Shown here piece after piece: positions 25,801 through 34,776 of a stretch of DNA of 64,000 nt (positions are counted from its first letter, which is position 1; each line of letters begins with the position of its first letter). Below the pieces are notes generated by a model. It was not told the origin of the DNA, ran no database searches, and was given only the letters and a program-made list of their open reading frames with translations. This stretch comes from Cliona cf. orientalis (taxonomy: Eukaryota; Porifera; Demospongiae; Clionaida; Clionaidae), in the NCBI GenBank assembly GCA_963930775.1, contig OZ005698.1, forward strand, positions 3,168,501-3,232,500. The letters run 5' to 3'. A program made the translations under genes and the position numbers.

Positions 25801-28800
25801 TGACCCACGGTTTTTGCAGTGATATATATATATATATATAATTAATTCTCTATAGCTGTGCCACTACATGTAATCACTTGTATAATACATTAGACAAGTT
25901 TAAAATTGGACACGTGCATAGATTCAGCCCATAATGAAAATGAATGTAAGAAACCTGAGTTAGTAGATAGCTAATGAAGCCTGTTCAATGATATGCAATC
26001 AGCTGTAACTGCCTTACAGCGAATCCCTTCTATAGATGTCTATACTGCATCTTATAATATAGACTACACTTACTCTGGAGAAAGTGTCCCTAGATAGCCT
26101 TGGAGATCTCCACCACTCATCAATTCAATACAAATCATTATCTACAGTATGGGATAGCATTGTATTTAATTAATTTCTGGTATCTTTCCTGAAATGTGAT
26201 CACTGCATACTGACATGTATACAGACTTTGATACATAATTGTTATAGAACGTTATGTGGGTTAATTTACTGACAAAAAGCAAATACTCACAGGGTCTTCC
26301 AGAGTAACAACACCATAGAGCTTCACAATATAGGGGTGACTGAACTGTCCCATGATGGCTGCCTCTTGTAAGAATCGTACTGTATCATTCTCTGATGAGC
26401 CTGGCTTCAGAGTTTTGATAGCCACCTCTTTTGTAGACCCAGAGATGGACCACACAGCCTTGTATACATTCCCAAATTCACCTGATCCAATTGCTTTCAG
26501 CAATCTGGAATAAATTAAATAACCAAGATTCTAATCCATGCAGCTAGAGAAATCACATACGTAGTATGTAAAGCCACATGCAGGAGGTGAAGACTCCTTC
26601 ATAATCTTTTTCTAACTAGATCTTGATAAGATAGATTGGATCTCACAAGCCCACTCTTTTAACTCAGATGTTTTAATGATTCTTATATATACGTGGGTAC
26701 TAGCTATATACTATAATAATCACTGGTAATAGCTAGCTAATTATTGTTTCTCAAGGAAGGAGTCTAGACTATGGTATTATTATACATGTTTGACCGTAAT
26801 GTATATGTATCATACACAGTGCCTACTTTATTTGGCCTTTGGAGATTTCTCTGTACTTCTTGGAAGCAAGTTGAGAATAGAGGTCAGAGGTCGTAGATGC
26901 TGGAGCCCAGTAAATGTCGTCCTCTACAAAGAACTGTGTTTTACTGTAAGCCTGTGAAAATTGACATTACAAACAGTATACAAATGCTACTGGTTTTGAA
27001 TCATTGATAAGTTGGGCTGAATGGCTGGAGCATGTAACCGAGTGCCACAGGTGACAGCATTGAAACCCAGTCATAAGTCTAGAGAAGCTTAATTATCCAA
27101 TATACACTCTGTAGCTACCGTAAGAAACTTACATTAGCATCCCACTCCTCCTGGTCATTACCATAAATCCTATTAGATCTCTCTTCCTATCATAGATATT
27201 ATCATAGGATAATAATTAGCCGATATCATAAACTGATGTATTTAGTGCTGTCAACTTGTTAGCCTACCATTAATTTATACTGACTTACAGCCGTGGGTAC
27301 ATACAGTCCAGCAATATGAAAAAGTTCTTCTCTCGGAATTTCATATGCCGCTGCTTCCTGGAATGAAGAATGTAAACATACATGATTTCATTATGGATAA
27401 TCGCATCATAGATGTTCCTTACCTGGACTGCACTAGTAGTACTTTGACTAGGACACTGTAGGTCGGTGTCTGCATACTGATAAACATGTTCCAGTGATCC
27501 ATCAGTGTACATGTGTGAAGCAGTTCCTTTAGCTACTGGTCCTATTGAGTGATACAATACTGGTTGTGTTGCCTTTTCCTTATCTAGTGTGTATGTTTTG
27601 GCTCTATTGCTTCCTGGATTGCAGTCAGTGTACCTCACTGGGACAGGAGGATTAGCATGACCTGGTCTCTCAGACTCGGGGGCACCTACCAGTATTGGAT
27701 TGTACAGTAAATGACAATAGACCCTTTTCCAGCATTACGTCATAATCGCGCGGGTGGTCAAAAGTGAGCTCTAATTAGAATCGCGCCATATAGCCGCGTG
27801 TAAAACATGAAGAGAAGATGAGCTCTTGTAAGCTCCAGCTGATCGCTGTACTGGACAAAAAGCGGGAATCATGTAACTAGGTGAGTTGTAGCAGCTGCAT
27901 GTGTATAATATTTGTGTTTTTAGTGTGAGCGCTGAGTGCAAATTCGGTGCGTTTGGATGTATTGTGTTGAGTGGCGCTGTGGAAGCGAATTGTAAAGCAA
28001 GTTTGGTAGCGAGTCTGGCGTTCGTTTATACTTATCGAGACCATGCCAAAACACTGCTCAATACCCGGGTGTACAAGTAGGAGCAACAAGGAAGAGTGCA
28101 AAGGCCTCTCATTCTATAAACTACCTACTGACACTGAAGAGAGACACCGATGGTTGGTCAGTATCAAGAAGCCTATTACAGTATCCCCTTATACATATAT
28201 ATGCAGTCTTCATTTTAAAAACACTAAGAAAGCTAAGGATGTACCTACCATATTTCCCTGGACCCCTTCCGTTTCTGCACGAAAATCCCCCGTCGTTCGC
28301 CCTTTTGTCTCCCCAGCCCCCCAAACTAAGAAACACAAAGTCGAAGAAGATTTAAGTAAACAATTGCAATCGTACACAGAGTCATATACTAAGTTACAAG
28401 AAAAGTATTTACAGCTTGAGAAGCGCCTTCAATCAATAACAGAAGAGCTCGAAAAAATGCGAGTTAGCCACATTGAGCGATTTGGTATTCAGCGATTTCA
28501 AGGTAGCGATGAAGATATACAATTCTACACTGGTTTACCATCTTATAGTATTTTTATCTCCATATACCGATATTTAGAGCCCCTGCTTCAATATTTACGA
28601 TACCGTCCAAGTAAGCACACTGATGTTACACACCAGTTATTAAGTCGGCAACGATTATTACAACCCATTGATGAGTATTTTTTAGTGCTATTACGTTTAC
28701 GCCTTAATCTACTCGAGAAAGACCTTGGACATAGATTTAATTGTAGCGTATCCACTATATCAAGAATATGTACAGCATGGTTACCATTTCTAAGCACACA

Positions 28801-31800
28801 ACTTTATCCACTAATTACTTGGCCTTCACGTGAATTAATCGATCTACATATGCCTAAGCAGTTTATCCATCTACTCGTGTTATCATTGATTGTACGGAAC
28901 TATTTATCGAGACTCCATCATCCCTTAATATTCAGTCATCTACTTGGTCATCTTATAAGCATCATAACACTTTTAAAGGTTTAATTGGTATCAGTCCCAC
29001 AGGAGCATGTATTTTTGTATCAAGTTTATACACGGGGGGCATATCAGATCAGGAGCTTACTAGGCATTGTGGTCTATTAGACTTAATTGAAAGTGGGGAC
29101 TCGGTAATGGCGGATAAGGGGTTCGATATTTCATACGATCTCCTTATTCGTGGCTGTAGGCTGAATATGCCCCCCTTTGTTAAAGGTGGACGCTTGTCCA
29201 AATCTAATGTTACAAAAACACGTAAAATAGCGTCGCTAAGAATACATGTTGAGCGAGCTATTGGACGTATTAAGCAGTATCGTATTTTAACTAGTGTTAT
29301 TCCCCTCAGTATCTCTCCTTATGTCGATAATATTTGGTTTATTTGTTGTGCTCTTACTTTATTTCACCCTCCACTAGTAGTCGATGTAGATAAATTATCA
29401 GATGCTGATTTATCTAGGATTAAGCTTATGATAGACTCTGAACTTGAGTCTTAGTTTATTGCTTTAATTTTGTTCTATGTTTTTTGTGTACTTGTGCAAT
29501 TGTATAGATTGCTGAAAGATGGAATCTTTTGTATAAGTGGTGGCTTTTAGAAAAGCCGATTAAGAAGGAGTTTATTGGGGTGGGGAAGGGTATGCAAAGA
29601 TCCTAGGGAGATGATGGTAACGTTGATGGTGGTGGAGAAGTACGATGTAAATTTAATCTTGCTATTTGCCTTTGATCTGTTGTTTCTGGCCATACTTGAT
29701 GAAATAAGAGTGTATGTGTACAATGTTCCGATAGGTCCTGGCGTAGTTTCATTATACGATCGATAGTTACTTGTGACATACTTGGGCTAATAGGTGTGTG
29801 TGGTGATGGTAGTCCTGTTTTTTTGGGTTTAAGATAGGATGGCTTCTTGATATGTAGGGTAGATACTGGGATATCCTTTGGTGCCTTGGTGCTTTTAGGT
29901 ACATTCCATTTTGAGGGTAGTGATGTGCATGAAGGGGGTGGGTTAGTGCGGTTATGAGCGTCTATGGCAAATGAAAGGGCAGCTACGTGATTACATGATC
30001 CTCCTTCTCCTGCTGTGCATGTGCATGTGGCATAGTAGATATTTCCAGTTGTATTGTATACTACGATAATTGTTTCGTACACCTTATCCGTCCTTTGTGA
30101 TGGTAGTACTGCTGCCTTAATAACACTAAATAGATTGTCATTGCTTGCTTGGTAGATAGATATAGACCGTACTTTTTTAGCGTCATAAATGCGATAACCT
30201 TGTTCGAATGGTTTACTTGCAGTAACTTGATCTTTACGTACTTTCCTTTTGATAAAATACTGATGGATATTTTTGATGGATAACTGTGGTATAATAATAT
30301 TGTTCGTACTCTCCAGATTGATCCAGCCTGTGGCATCCTTCAAGGCATCGTCAAGCATACTCGGTCTTTCCTCCTCTGTGTCACTATCTTCACAGGAGGA
30401 CATGCCCACTTCCATGGCACCTTTCACTCTTTTGTTTGTGTGTGCACAATGTTTATTATTGAGTATAAATTTGCTTTATGGATGCACAGAAGTGGTAAAG
30501 GGTGGTACTTGCTCTAATAATACAAAAGTGGGCGGGTGCTGAAAATTTACTTACTTGGCAACTAGTTCAGCTTTTCGAAGACCCGAGTAGCTCAGTCCCC
30601 GAGACTTCAAGTATGTTTTCAGTGCCTCACAAGTCCACTTCTCTAACGTCTTGCTGTCGGCAACGGTGCCAACTAGGGTGGAACTACTAGCTCCTATGTC
30701 CGCGCTACACTCAGCCATCGTTCACGGTCTGTATATTTTCGTTTAATTTAACCCCTCTACTAATAGTTTAGTGCTGTTTTGAAGTATAATGCAGCTGTTC
30801 TGTGTTGAGAGAGCGCCTTTTTGTGCATTGACTCCGCCATATGTAAGTATGGAGCGTTTCTAATTAGAGCTCACTTTTGACCACCCGCGCGATTGTGACG
30901 TAATGCTGGAAAAGGGTCTATTACAATAGAATAACAGCTTGTTAGGGGGGTTATTGGTGTGTTGAACACCCTCAGGCTGGTGTGCATAATAATATAATTA
31001 AACCACATGCATGCAATCCCCTGTGCATAATATTACGTAATTACAATAACTTAGCTTACCATAAACTTGATTTGCTAGTGCCAGACTGTCCGCATTGGTG
31101 GTGAAATCAAGCCTTTTCTTGACTGCATTGTGTCGTTTGACCGTAAAAGCAATTGCTAGCATTACTATCACTATCATTATGGCTATGCATACAATGATAA
31201 CCGCCACCACAACTCCTGCTATTAGGCTATCAGTGTTAGGTGTGGCAGGTGTAGTAGGAATTGGTATTGTTGGTGTTTGTTGTGGTGGCAGTTGTACACT
31301 CGATATTGCATAAGCACTGCTTTTAGCACAGGAGTAGCTGGTCACACTTATTGAAATGACAGGTGCTGCATTTGTTGATGTTGTAAGTTCTCCATTGGTT
31401 CCAACTGGGTAGGGGCAGCTGTCTGCAGACTGCGAGGGCTGAGCTATGCTGGCAAACCACACCAACTCACTGGTATGGCTGCCATTACCGAGCAATACAA
31501 CACCATTGTCATTATCGCTGTCTGTTTCATGACTCTCTACATAAAACCCAAGCACATCTCCAGGTTGGAACTGTAGTTGGTACTCGGGAGAAGGAGTCAC
31601 TCTAGCCACATGACTGACTGCTGGGCTGGTGGTAAGAGATATTGATCTAGTAATAAAGTTGTTGACCAAACTGTAGCATCCATCCTCATTCACAGTGGGA
31701 GATGGCCGCCACACTTGAAAGTCAAATGTAAATCTAGCTGATTCTTCCTCTGGATTTAGATCCACTCCCCATGCTGTGATATTTCCACAGCAGTTGAACT

Positions 31801-32054
31801 TGTAGCTGGTGATGATGGCTTGATGCTGATGCTGGATTCTTCTGTCTGGTTCCCCAGCAGATCCTGAGTATCCTTGAAAGAAGGGAAGTCCATCTTCACT
31901 GTTAGTTTGCAGACACTGAGCTGGAGAAAGTGAGATAAACAACAGTAATAGCTATAGCTAATTCGTTTACTTGTAGCTTACGTTTTACCACATTCGCCCG
32001 TATCATAAGAACTACATGAATAAGACACAAAGATAACAGAGAATATGCTGCCAT
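15210..32054 (-). CDS. receptor tyrosine kinase A (RTK-A), sponge-type ectodomain
   Basis: Twelve exons: 32054-31982, 31920-31060, 27685-27423, 27357-27289, 27186-27133, 26951-26827, 26504-26291, 26141-26074, 23856-23709, 23575-23477, 15932-15733, 15384-15210. The sum is 2349 nt, giving 782 aa. Signal peptide [17 protein letters not shown]; ectodomain of about 260 aa with [26 protein letters not shown] and [13 protein letters not shown] about [20 protein letters not shown]. The juxtamembrane region is rich in tyrosines (YHSIGP, AYEIP, IYGND, DLYSQL). Kinase: [30 protein letters not shown] with YY in the activation loop, [15 protein letters not shown]. All catalytic residues are present, so an active tyrosine kinase is expected. 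The ectodomain matches no vertebrate RTK class I know. Intron 2 contains a 3.2 kb transposon and intron 10 spans 7.5 kb of repeats. It forms a paralog pair with RTK-B. Confidence 0.9.
15935..16165. repeat. CTTGCAAG-rich element abutting an RTK-A splice acceptor
   Basis: Many copies of CTTGCAAGA and close variants in both orientations (15955-16155). The left end ATCCCATACA begins two bases from exon 11 of RTK-A, separated only by the intron's AG. An internal TGTATGGGCAT near 16045 looks like the opposite end of a first unit of about 120 bp; similar sequence continues to about 16165. Same family as 23133-23411. Confidence 0.6.
16818..16853. repeat. (C)n(AC)m composite simple repeat
   Basis: A poly-C tract of about 17 bp runs directly into AC dinucleotides. 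The same C-then-AC junction recurs at 48668-48704 and 54200-54238. An (AC)n tract without poly-C lies at 16480-16499. Confidence 0.8.
17022..18700. repeat. satellite array, 65/60-bp units, about 26 copies, higher-order repeat
   Basis: Tandem head-to-tail units of 65 bp (starting GTAACTGAACAGTGTAACTG, containing AGTCGACT, ending TCTCTGTATGTMC). A 60-bp variant lacks five bases near GTGTGTCATGTCC. The order of variants repeats with a period of 450 bp (six long units plus one short), most clearly between about 17530 and 18280. It lies inside intron 10 of RTK-A. Short reading frames across it are by-products of repetition. Confidence 0.92.
19612..19880. mobile_element. diverged CCCAGGCCT-ended repeat with poly-C
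   Basis: The left part (CCCCAGGCCCTCTGAGGAAAG, AGACCTGGTAATA) resembles the ends of the element at 22308-22602. The right part, after about 35 C, reads AGAAGGCCTGGGGAGGAG, the inverted counterpart. Probably another copy of that family in poor condition. Confidence 0.4.
20106..20309. mobile_element. MITE with TACC termini and GCGAAAGTTTT repeats
   Basis: Inverted ends: left TACCGTATAGCGGGAAACTT, right (reverse complement) TACCATAATATAGCGGGAAA, continuing as GAGGGARAAAACTTTC on both sides. Internal copies of CCGCGAAAGTTTT. About 204 bp, non-coding. Confidence 0.75.
20836..20983. repeat. near-perfect hairpin element, about 50-bp arms
   Basis: Left arm CTTATTGCCATAGTAGAACG.. continuing ACGATACC; right arm is its reverse complement with few mismatches, ending GGCAATAAG. 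The loop of about 45 bp includes CTCGTGCTTCGCACTCG. Probably a fold-back MITE in RTK-A intron 10. Confidence 0.75.
21390..21460 (-). repeat. tRNA-like SINE head
   Basis: On the minus strand TGGCCGAGTGG (perfect A box, about 21441-21452) is followed about 35 bases later by GGTTCAAATCT (B-box-like, about 21398-21408) and then a T-rich run. The fold is imperfect and there is no clean acceptor stem, so a tRNA-derived SINE or tRNA pseudogene (Ser/Leu-like) is more likely than a working tRNA gene. Confidence 0.5.
22308..22602. mobile_element. long-TIR fold-back element, about 295 bp
   Basis: The two ends are inverted copies of about 85 bp: CCCAGGCC, AGG.CCTGGTAC.TATTG, CAACTACCCCAAGAAAA and TTGGGGT appear in order on the left and as the reverse complement on the right. 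A loop of about 120 bp lies between. Non-coding; within RTK-A intron 10. Confidence 0.75.
23133..23411. repeat. CTTGCAAG-rich element, second copy
   Basis: About 20 instances of CTTGCAAG or CTTGTAAG-like words in both orientations, ending at 23411 with AGCTAATGTATGGGAT. That is the reverse complement of the start of the copy at 15935 (ATCCCATACA..AGCTTCT). It lies about 65 bases inside intron 10 of RTK-A from the exon 10 donor, so related elements sit at both ends of this intron in inverted orientation. Confidence 0.6.
24950..25322. repeat. inverted repeat, arms about 120 bp
   Basis: The left arm 24950-25070 (starting CAAGTATAAAAAAACAATAA, containing GGGTCAAAAAGTACACAAAC) is the reverse complement, with few changes, of the right arm 25205-25322. 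The spacer is about 135 bp. Probably a fold-back element; located in RTK-A intron 8. Confidence 0.75.
25355..25819. mobile_element. MITE, 465 bp, AACCTAACATGGGTTATCT ends
   Basis: Inverted ends of about 50 bp: CTGTAAAAAC then ATATTAACCTAACATGGGTT and ATCTCAGTTGCAC on the left; the reverse complement of the right end reads CTGCAAAAACC then ATATCAACCTAACATGGGTT and ATCTGAGTTGCAC. No protein. A short (TA)n tract follows at about 25823-25841. Confidence 0.75.
28043..29454 (+). pseudogene. THAP-domain DDE transposase, one frameshift
   Basis: The first frame (28043-28984) begins with a THAP zinc finger, [15 protein letters not shown] with CSLHF and downstream P-T-I-F. A coiled coil (about 28340-28470) and a helix-turn-helix region ([19 protein letters not shown]) follow. 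The reading then shifts at about 28857-28870, after MPKQF. It continues in another frame through [15 protein letters not shown] and [10 protein letters not shown] to the stop at 29454. These three contain the D, D and E expected for a DDE_Tnp_4-type nuclease. The last 40 residues of the first frame are out of frame. One small deletion is the only lesion, so the copy is young. Confidence 0.85.
29603..30718 (-). CDS. transposon accessory protein: SAP-like plus SWIM zinc finger
   Basis: Two exons, 30718-30555 and 30428-29603, join in phase and sum to 990 nt (329 aa). Exon 1 encodes [11 protein letters not shown] then a SAP-like helix pair ([27 protein letters not shown]), typical of DNA-binding SAP motifs. 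Exon 2 has a SWIM finger ([16 protein letters not shown], about residue 190) followed by [11 protein letters not shown]. In ISL2EU elements I know of, such proteins continue into a YqaJ-like nuclease domain. I see none here; the protein ends in a low-information tail and the 3' spacer before the transposase is only 150 bp, so the nuclease part is probably deleted. Confidence 0.7.
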
Positions 32055-32577
32055 CTTCGTGTGATACCCGATGAGGCTAATCAACCGCAAATGCGGAAAC
32101 GGAAGCTTGGTCATGCGCGTTACCGGCCGGTGGCAAGCAACTGAAGTAAAAGTGCGTGTGCTCTATTCTGCCACGCCAAACATTCCCCACTAAACTTTCG
32201 TGCACTGCCAGTCAATAGGGATCCAATTTTTACTACCGACTCATATCTGCCACACTAGTGCTCAGACTTTAATAAGATTATTCATTTAATCATTCCACTG
32301 AATCGATCTCTGGAATAATTATAAGTTATTCTAAGTGCTCTTCCTTTCAATTCCTTTGTTAATAATAATTGTTGTTTAAAATTAATATTAAGCGTCTCAT
32401 AAATCAGCATGATCCTATTATCGTTACCTCAATGACTAGCAATAATTGATAATTGCATTATTATAGGGTTCATACACATATTATTATAGCTTTCCAGGTA
32501 TTTAACTGCTATAAATGTTATGCAAAAACAAACCACCTCTCTTTGGCAGTAATCACTTTGATCAATAGTAGTATAAG

Positions 32578-34725
32578 TTAATGTTCTTGGGCATGAACTG
32601 CAATCTCCACTTCATCAGTGACACTAGTCTCACCTCCTATCACTATCAGCTTTTCATCAGAGAGGACAGCTGCATAGCACTGCTGTCGTGGTGTTGTCAT
32701 GTGACTGATGATTTCCCAGGAATTGCTAGCTGGATCATAGGCATGAACAGCTGAGGTGGTCTTGGTATGTGAATCCAAGCCACCGACTGCCAGCAGTTGA
32801 CTGTGTAGGGATACATAAGATGAGTACTTGACTGGTACGTCACAGATCCTCCTCCACACAGCTCTCTGTGGTCTGGTGGGTGACAAAGATCTTGCAATGC
32901 GATCTCCAAGTGATCTCGAGTGACAACTTTGAAGAAGTGCACTCAGTGAACAGGTATAGGCTGACTTCATGTGTTTCATATATTTATTACATCGTCCAAT
33001 TACATAAATCCGATCATTATGATTAGTATGTATTAATGACCCAAAGTACATTGGCTCTGGTAAATCGATAGCTATCGACCACTGATGACTGTCAGTATTC
33101 ATCACTTCAATTGCTGCCAAAACATGTTCATCTCCCACTCCTCCAGCCACAATTAGAGTAGTTCCAGTAGAGAGTGAGCATACTGATCGTCGTTTGGTTG
33201 GCATAGGAGGGAGTAGCTCAGTCCATCTTGTCATCCCAGCTCTCTTAGTAAGGCTGAACAGCTTGTTGGTTGTTTTCCCATCACAGTCACCACCGATGAG
33301 GGTGAGAAGATTGTTGACTATAGCCAGGGAGGATCTTCTATGGGTGCTATGCTGCAGCTTGGACCATGTAGAGGAACTTGTATTGTAGGTGTAAACATGT
33401 AGATCTGCCATGAGGTAAATATTACCACCATCAACCACTGCTTCCATTGCACTGTTAACTAAACTTTTTGCAATCTTAAAAGGAGAGCTACTTCCACGCT
33501 GCCATTTCAACTTTATGTTCATGCTACTCTCTGCTCCACAAGTGGCCAATGAATGTTGTGGTGGTTGCTGATTGTGGTGGCATTGTTCTCTCAGTTGATG
33601 GATTTCCTGACGTTGAACAAGTATAGTCTCATCTTTTTGTCTGATAAGTTCTCTTAACTCACTCAGCTGCTGAATTTCTTGTAGTTGAGCAAGCATAGTC
33701 TCGTCTTTTTGTTTGACAAGCTCCTTTAAGCAAGCAACTTGAGACTTGATACTCTCATAGTTTTGCATCTGGTGTAATCCTTCCAGAACTTTCTGTGAGC
33801 TTTCATTATACGTAGGACCCTTCTTCAATGTGGCTAATCGTTTACAGATCTCGTGAGCTGATGGACGTTCAATGTATTTATCTTTGAGACTGTGAAGTGC
33901 AAGTGGTAGGAGAGGATGGCTTGAATCAACTTTTGCAATATGGTTATGTCGTCGTTCACATTCTGAGATTCTTTTCTCAACTGATCCTATATTCTCAATT
34001 TCAATTTTCTTTCGACGATCTCCTGGTTTAGGAAACAATCGCGTTATAATCTGGATAGCAACGACTCCAAAGGAGAAACAGTCAATCTTGTCAGTGTACA
34101 CTGGCTTCTCCTTGACGGCTTCTGGAGGCATGTATACATCTGTTCCAGGACACACGGTGAAGGTAAGATGCTGAGAAGACAGGGAACTGATGTCTCCCAA
34201 TCTTGCCATTCCAAAATCACTCACCTTTGCTCTAATGTTGTTAAACATAAGAACATTGTTGCTGGATAAATCTCTATGGACAATATCATTTGAGTGGAGA
34301 AATGAGAGAGCCATGGCTACGTCGTGACAAAGATTGACTTGAATATGATATGGGAGCGGCTGTAGAGAATTTTCTAGAAAATGGGTTAAGCTATCATCCA
34401 TGAGTTCCATCAGAAGCACTGGTAGGTGAGTGTAGGGATCTTGATACAGACCGAGATACTGGACAATATTGGGATGTCTGATCGTACTCAAAAACTCGCA
34501 TTCCTGCTCAAATCTCCTCATTGGTAAACTTTGTTCCCCTTCAGGTACCTTTAACTGCGCAGCTGCAGTCGAGCTAAAGAGAGTTTCATGCATGAGCTTA
34601 GCAGCGCAGAGGAGATCATCACATTTAGCTTTGCAAACTTTTCCGTATGCTCCAATACCAAGAAAATCATCTCTTAAAAGTCGAATATCTTTGAATTGAA
34701 ATTTTCTCTCCTGCTTTCCAGTCAT
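32578..34725 (-). CDS. protein kinase - coiled coil - Kelch protein (KK-A)
   Basis: Single uninterrupted frame (open to 34776). The ATG at 34725 (MTGKQERKFQFKDIRLL) is preferred because the paralog starts at the equivalent place, giving 715 aa. Kinase domain in the first about 270 residues: GIGAYGKVCKAK, CAAKLMHE, HRDLSSNNVLM, DFGMAR, then YMPPEA in place of APE. Its sequence style is TKL-like and all catalytic residues are present. A coiled coil follows (KDETMLAQLQEIQQL and KDETILVQRQEIHQL are near-repeats), then about six Kelch-type blades (LLTLIGG, LIVAGGVG, LLAVGGL, LIVIGGE). The lack of introns contrasts with the intron-rich neighbours and suggests a retroposed or ancestrally intronless family. 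A cytoplasmic signalling or scaffold kinase is likely; partner unknown. Confidence 0.88.
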   Translation of the reverse strand: MTGKQERKFQFKDIRLLRDDFLGIGAYGKVCKAKCDDLLCAAKLMHETLFSSTAAAQLKVPEGEQSLPMRRFEQECEFLSTIRHPNIVQYLGLYQDPYTHLPVLLMELMDDSLTHFLENSLQPLPYHIQVNLCHDVAMALSFLHSNDIVHRDLSSNNVLMFNNIRAKVSDFGMARLGDISSLSSQHLTFTVCPGTDVYMPPEAVKEKPVYTDKIDCFSFGVVAIQIITRLFPKPGDRRKKIEIENIGSVEKRISECERRHNHIAKVDSSHPLLPLALHSLKDKYIERPSAHEICKRLATLKKGPTYNESSQKVLEGLHQMQNYESIKSQVACLKELVKQKDETMLAQLQEIQQLSELRELIRQKDETILVQRQEIHQLREQCHHNQQPPQHSLATCGAESSMNIKLKWQRGSSSPFKIAKSLVNSAMEAVVDGGNIYLMADLHVYTYNTSSSTWSKLQHSTHRRSSLAIVNNLLTLIGGDCDGKTTNKLFSLTKRAGMTRWTELLPPMPTKRRSVCSLSTGTTLIVAGGVGDEHVLAAIEVMNTDSHQWSIAIDLPEPMYFGSLIHTNHNDRIYVIGRCNKYMKHMKSAYTCSLSALLQSCHSRSLGDRIARSLSPTRPQRAVWRRICDVPVKYSSYVSLHSQLLAVGGLDSHTKTTSAVHAYDPASNSWEIISHMTTPRQQCYAAVLSDEKLIVIGGETSVTDEVEIAVHAQEH

Positions 34726-34776
34726 AATACTGTGTACAATGGAAACCAAGGGACCCTTACGTAATACAATATTCAA

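Larger units (their letters stand above)
27716..30922. mobile_element. ISL2EU/IS4EU-like DNA transposon, 3.2 kb
   Basis: Terminal inverted repeats of about 65 bp (left starts AATAGACCCTTTTCCAGCAT; both share CGCGCGGGTGGTCAAAAGTG and end TCTAATTAGAA). The candidate 2-bp target duplication is AC (27714-27715, 30923-30924). It carries two convergent genes: a THAP-DDE transposase (+) and a SAP/SWIM protein (-). A THAP-type DDE transposase together with a second protein bearing a SWIM finger matches what I know of the ISL2EU superfamily. It sits in RTK-A intron 2; the matching RTK-B intron is only about 170 bp. It is probably inactive because the transposase is frameshifted. Confidence 0.85.

Noticed and set aside
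28043..29454. P-element transposase, because of the THAP domain.
   Set aside because: The catalytic part has [22 protein letters not shown] of the DDE_Tnp_4 type and a SWIM partner gene, which fits ISL2EU/IS4EU rather than P.
27711..30930. An 8-bp duplication ACAATAGA at the ISL2EU-like element edges.
   Set aside because: It overlaps the inverted repeat on one side (AATAGACCC), so the match is partly built in; a 2-bp AC duplication is the simpler reading.
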